A stretch of 5,978 nucleotides of DNA from an uncultured Myxococcales bacterium (GTDB taxonomy: Bacteria; Myxococcota_A; UBA9042): NCBI GenBank assembly GCA_937915965.1, contig CALGHC010000748.1, forward strand, positions 1 to 5,978, written 5' to 3'. The notes beneath the pieces are model-generated. The model made no database searches and was not told where the DNA came from. It was given only the letters and a program-made list of their open reading frames with translations. Of this stretch, positions 4,699 through 5,978 are shown piece after piece. The position numbers were made by a program, and so were the translations under genes. Position 1 is the stretch's first letter, and each line of letters begins with the position of its first letter.

Positions 4699-5978
4699 AT
4701 GCACAAACACATCGAAATGACGGCGTTGATCGCCACCCTGGTTCTCTCGCTGGGCGCCTGCACAGGCACCCGCATCGAGATCGACCGCGCCGACGGGCAG
4801 TGTCTGGTCGACAGCCACTGTCCTGGCGGCGCCTGCGTCGACAACCTCTGCGCCTACCCTGCCGACGGACAGATCGGTGGCAACGCGGACGGAGGCCCGG
4901 TCGATCAGGACACGGTCACCAACGCCGATAGCGGCCCGGCCGGCGACGCGACCACGCCCGACGCCGACGTGACCGCGCCCGACGCCGACACGACCACGCC
5001 CGACGCTGACGTGATCGCGCCCGACGACGGTGGGAGCGTCGACGACGCGGGCTCGGAGGTCTCGGCGCCGGATGATACGACCGACATTGCAGAAGACGGA
5101 TCGGTCCTTGACGATGCTGCAGACTCCACCGACGTCTTCGAAGACGTCGCCGACGCGGTCGAAGACGTCGCAGACGCCGGCGAAGACGTCGCCGACGCGG
5201 CCGAAGACGTGCAAGCGGATGTCGGTGACACGGGCGAGGACGTCGTGGATGCGGCAGAGGATGTCTCAGACGCCGTCGAGGACGTCGCAGAGGACGTGGC
5301 AGAGGACGTCGCAGACGCCAGCGAGGACGTGGCAGCGGACGTCGAGGACGTCGAGGACGTGCCGGAGGATGTCGCCGACGCCGGTGACGACGTCGACGAT
5401 GCGCAGGACGACGCTGCCGAGGACGTCGCCGACGTGGACGACGACGCCAGCGACGCGGCAGACGACGCCGACGCCGGGCCGGTCTGCGCGGCTACCGAGC
5501 AGTTCTGCGATGGCATCGACGACGATTGCAACGGTCAGACCGACGAGGGCATCTGCCCCACCACCCAGATCGCCGGGTTGGTCAGCGACGGCGCCACGGC
5601 AGCTCACCTGGCCGGCGCCACCATCGAGCTGCTGCCGGCGGGCAAGTGCAGCCTCAGCGAGGACCTCGTTCCGCCGATCGCGTCAACCACGAGCGACGTC
5701 GATGGCCAGTATCTGCTCGAGCCGGCCCCGGGGACGTACTGCATCGAGGTGACCCTGCCGGGCTACTTCAAGGTGATCACAGCGGACTTCGAACTGACTG
5801 ACGGCACGTCCTTCTTGATCGACTTCACCTTGCAGGCCCTCGCCAGCCCCGTCGCCTATGTCACCGTGTGCGGCAAGGTCGCCGAAGTCGTTACCGGGAC
5901 GCCGTTGGAGGGCGCGTCGGTCGGCCTGGCCGCCGGAATTGAGACGGCGGTCGTCGCCTCGACGCTCACCAACGTCTC
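4699..5978 (+). CDS. Acidic-repeat lipoprotein with MopE-like motif and carboxypeptidase-regulatory-like domains (3' end outside window)
   Basis: The frame is open for 426 codons to the right edge, so the C-terminus is missing. Residues 1-20 are a lipoprotein signal peptide with hydrophobic core TALIATLVLSLGA and lipobox LGAC; C21 would be lipidated. A small Cys motif follows (C35, C41, C46, C51; CxxDxxCxxGxCxxNxC). Residues about 60-262 are an extremely Asp/Glu-rich low-complexity stalk with PDAD heptads and then 14 EDV motifs. C263 and C270-C286 form CDGIDDDCNGQTDEGIC, the Cys/Asp motif known from the MopE-type putative metal-binding family. From about 290 there is a beta-sandwich like carboxypeptidase regulatory domains (IAGLVSDG...STTSDVDGQYLLEPAPGTY), and a second begins near 383. 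This is probably an outer-membrane or surface lipoprotein that binds Ca2+ or other cations. It is 14 bases behind the OmpA gene, so likely the same operon. Ligand and function are unknown. Confidence 0.88.
   Translation, partial: MHKHIEMTALIATLVLSLGACTGTRIEIDRADGQCLVDSHCPGGACVDNLCAYPADGQIGGNADGGPVDQDTVTNADSGPAGDATTPDADVTAPDADTTTPDADVIAPDDGGSVDDAGSEVSAPDDTTDIAEDGSVLDDAADSTDVFEDVADAVEDVADAGEDVADAAEDVQADVGDTGEDVVDAAEDVSDAVEDVAEDVAEDVADASEDVAADVEDVEDVPEDVADAGDDVDDAQDDAAEDVADVDDDASDAADDADAGPVCAATEQFCDGIDDDCNGQTDEGICPTTQIAGLVSDGATAAHLAGATIELLPAGKCSLSEDLVPPIASTTSDVDGQYLLEPAPGTYCIEVTLPGYFKVITADFELTDGTSFLIDFTLQALASPVAYVTVCGKVAEVVTGTPLEGASVGLAAGIETAVVASTLTNV
4954..5028 (+). repeat. 21-base tandem repeats encoding Pro-Asp-Ala-Asp heptads
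   Basis: Three full 21-base units start at 4954, 4975 and 4996, with a partial fourth at 5017. They encode TPDADVT, APDADTT, TPDADVI and APDD, the first part of the lipoprotein's acidic stalk. Each unit differs from the next by a few bases, so the array is not a recent perfect duplication. Confidence 0.85.
5140..5427 (+). repeat. Degenerate repeat of 14 EDV motifs in the acidic stalk
   Basis: The core GA(A/G)GACGT(C/G) occurs 14 times in frame. The first units are clean 21-base heptads (5140-5160 EDVADAV, 5161-5181 EDVADAG, 5182-5202 EDVADAA). Later spacing shortens to 4 or 3 residues (EDVAEDVAEDV, VEDVEDVPEDV). The acidic stretch continues to about 5475. It carries almost no basic residues, so the stalk would be strongly negatively charged. 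Confidence 0.88.

Noticed and set aside
4905..5531. Ser/Ala/Thr-rich minus-strand frame of 208 codons
   Set aside because: Its low-complexity sequence is the reverse reading of the EDV repeats; the + strand frame has a signal peptide, lipobox and ribosome site.
2777..5978. OmpA/lipoprotein pair as TraB/TraA outer-membrane exchange genes
   Set aside because: The lipoprotein has an acidic stalk and a MopE-like motif rather than the TraA receptor layout as I know it, and the OmpA domain alone is not specific to TraB.

Overview
The window is very GC-rich, and every confident gene is on the + strand. Codon third positions are strongly G/C. The gene content (an NtrC-type sigma-54 activator, an OmpA protein with thrombospondin type 3 repeats, and an Asp/Glu-rich lipoprotein with a MopE-like Cys/Asp motif) is typical of Myxococcota and related former deltaproteobacteria. 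That assignment is inferred from family composition; no marker gene is present.

Layout. Positions 1-96 are an imperfect hexanucleotide tandem repeat that touches the left edge. Positions 97-264 are a short leader with no confident gene. Positions 265-2117 encode a REC-PAS-AAA+-Fis sigma-54-dependent response regulator whose receiver domain is split by an apparent one-base deletion near 446-450, beside a perfect 10-bp palindrome. Positions 2118-2776 hold no confident gene, but they contain a cluster of short dyads (2591-2640) and a good sigma-54 -24/-12 promoter match (2691-2706). Positions 2777-4684 encode an outer-membrane protein: signal segment, probable beta-barrel, five exact-length 32-residue TSP3 repeats, and an OmpA peptidoglycan-binding domain. 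Positions 4699-5978 encode the N-terminal 426 residues of a lipoprotein that runs off the right edge. It has a lipobox, a small Cys motif, a roughly 200-residue acidic EDV/PDAD repeat stalk, a MopE-like DDDCNG motif, and carboxypeptidase-regulatory-like beta-sandwich domains.

Working model (inference). A sigma-54 promoter lies just downstream of a gene for a sigma-54 activator, and dyads sit about 50-100 bp upstream of its -24 box, where such activators usually bind. The regulator may therefore control a two-gene cell-surface operon: a peptidoglycan-anchored outer-membrane protein and a calcium- or metal-binding stalked lipoprotein. The oddest point is the state of the regulator. As written, the truncated receiver reading frame ends in TGA overlapping an ATG (TGATG, 592-596) that reopens the PAS-AAA+-Fis frame, so the 'broken' gene could still yield a receiver-less activator.
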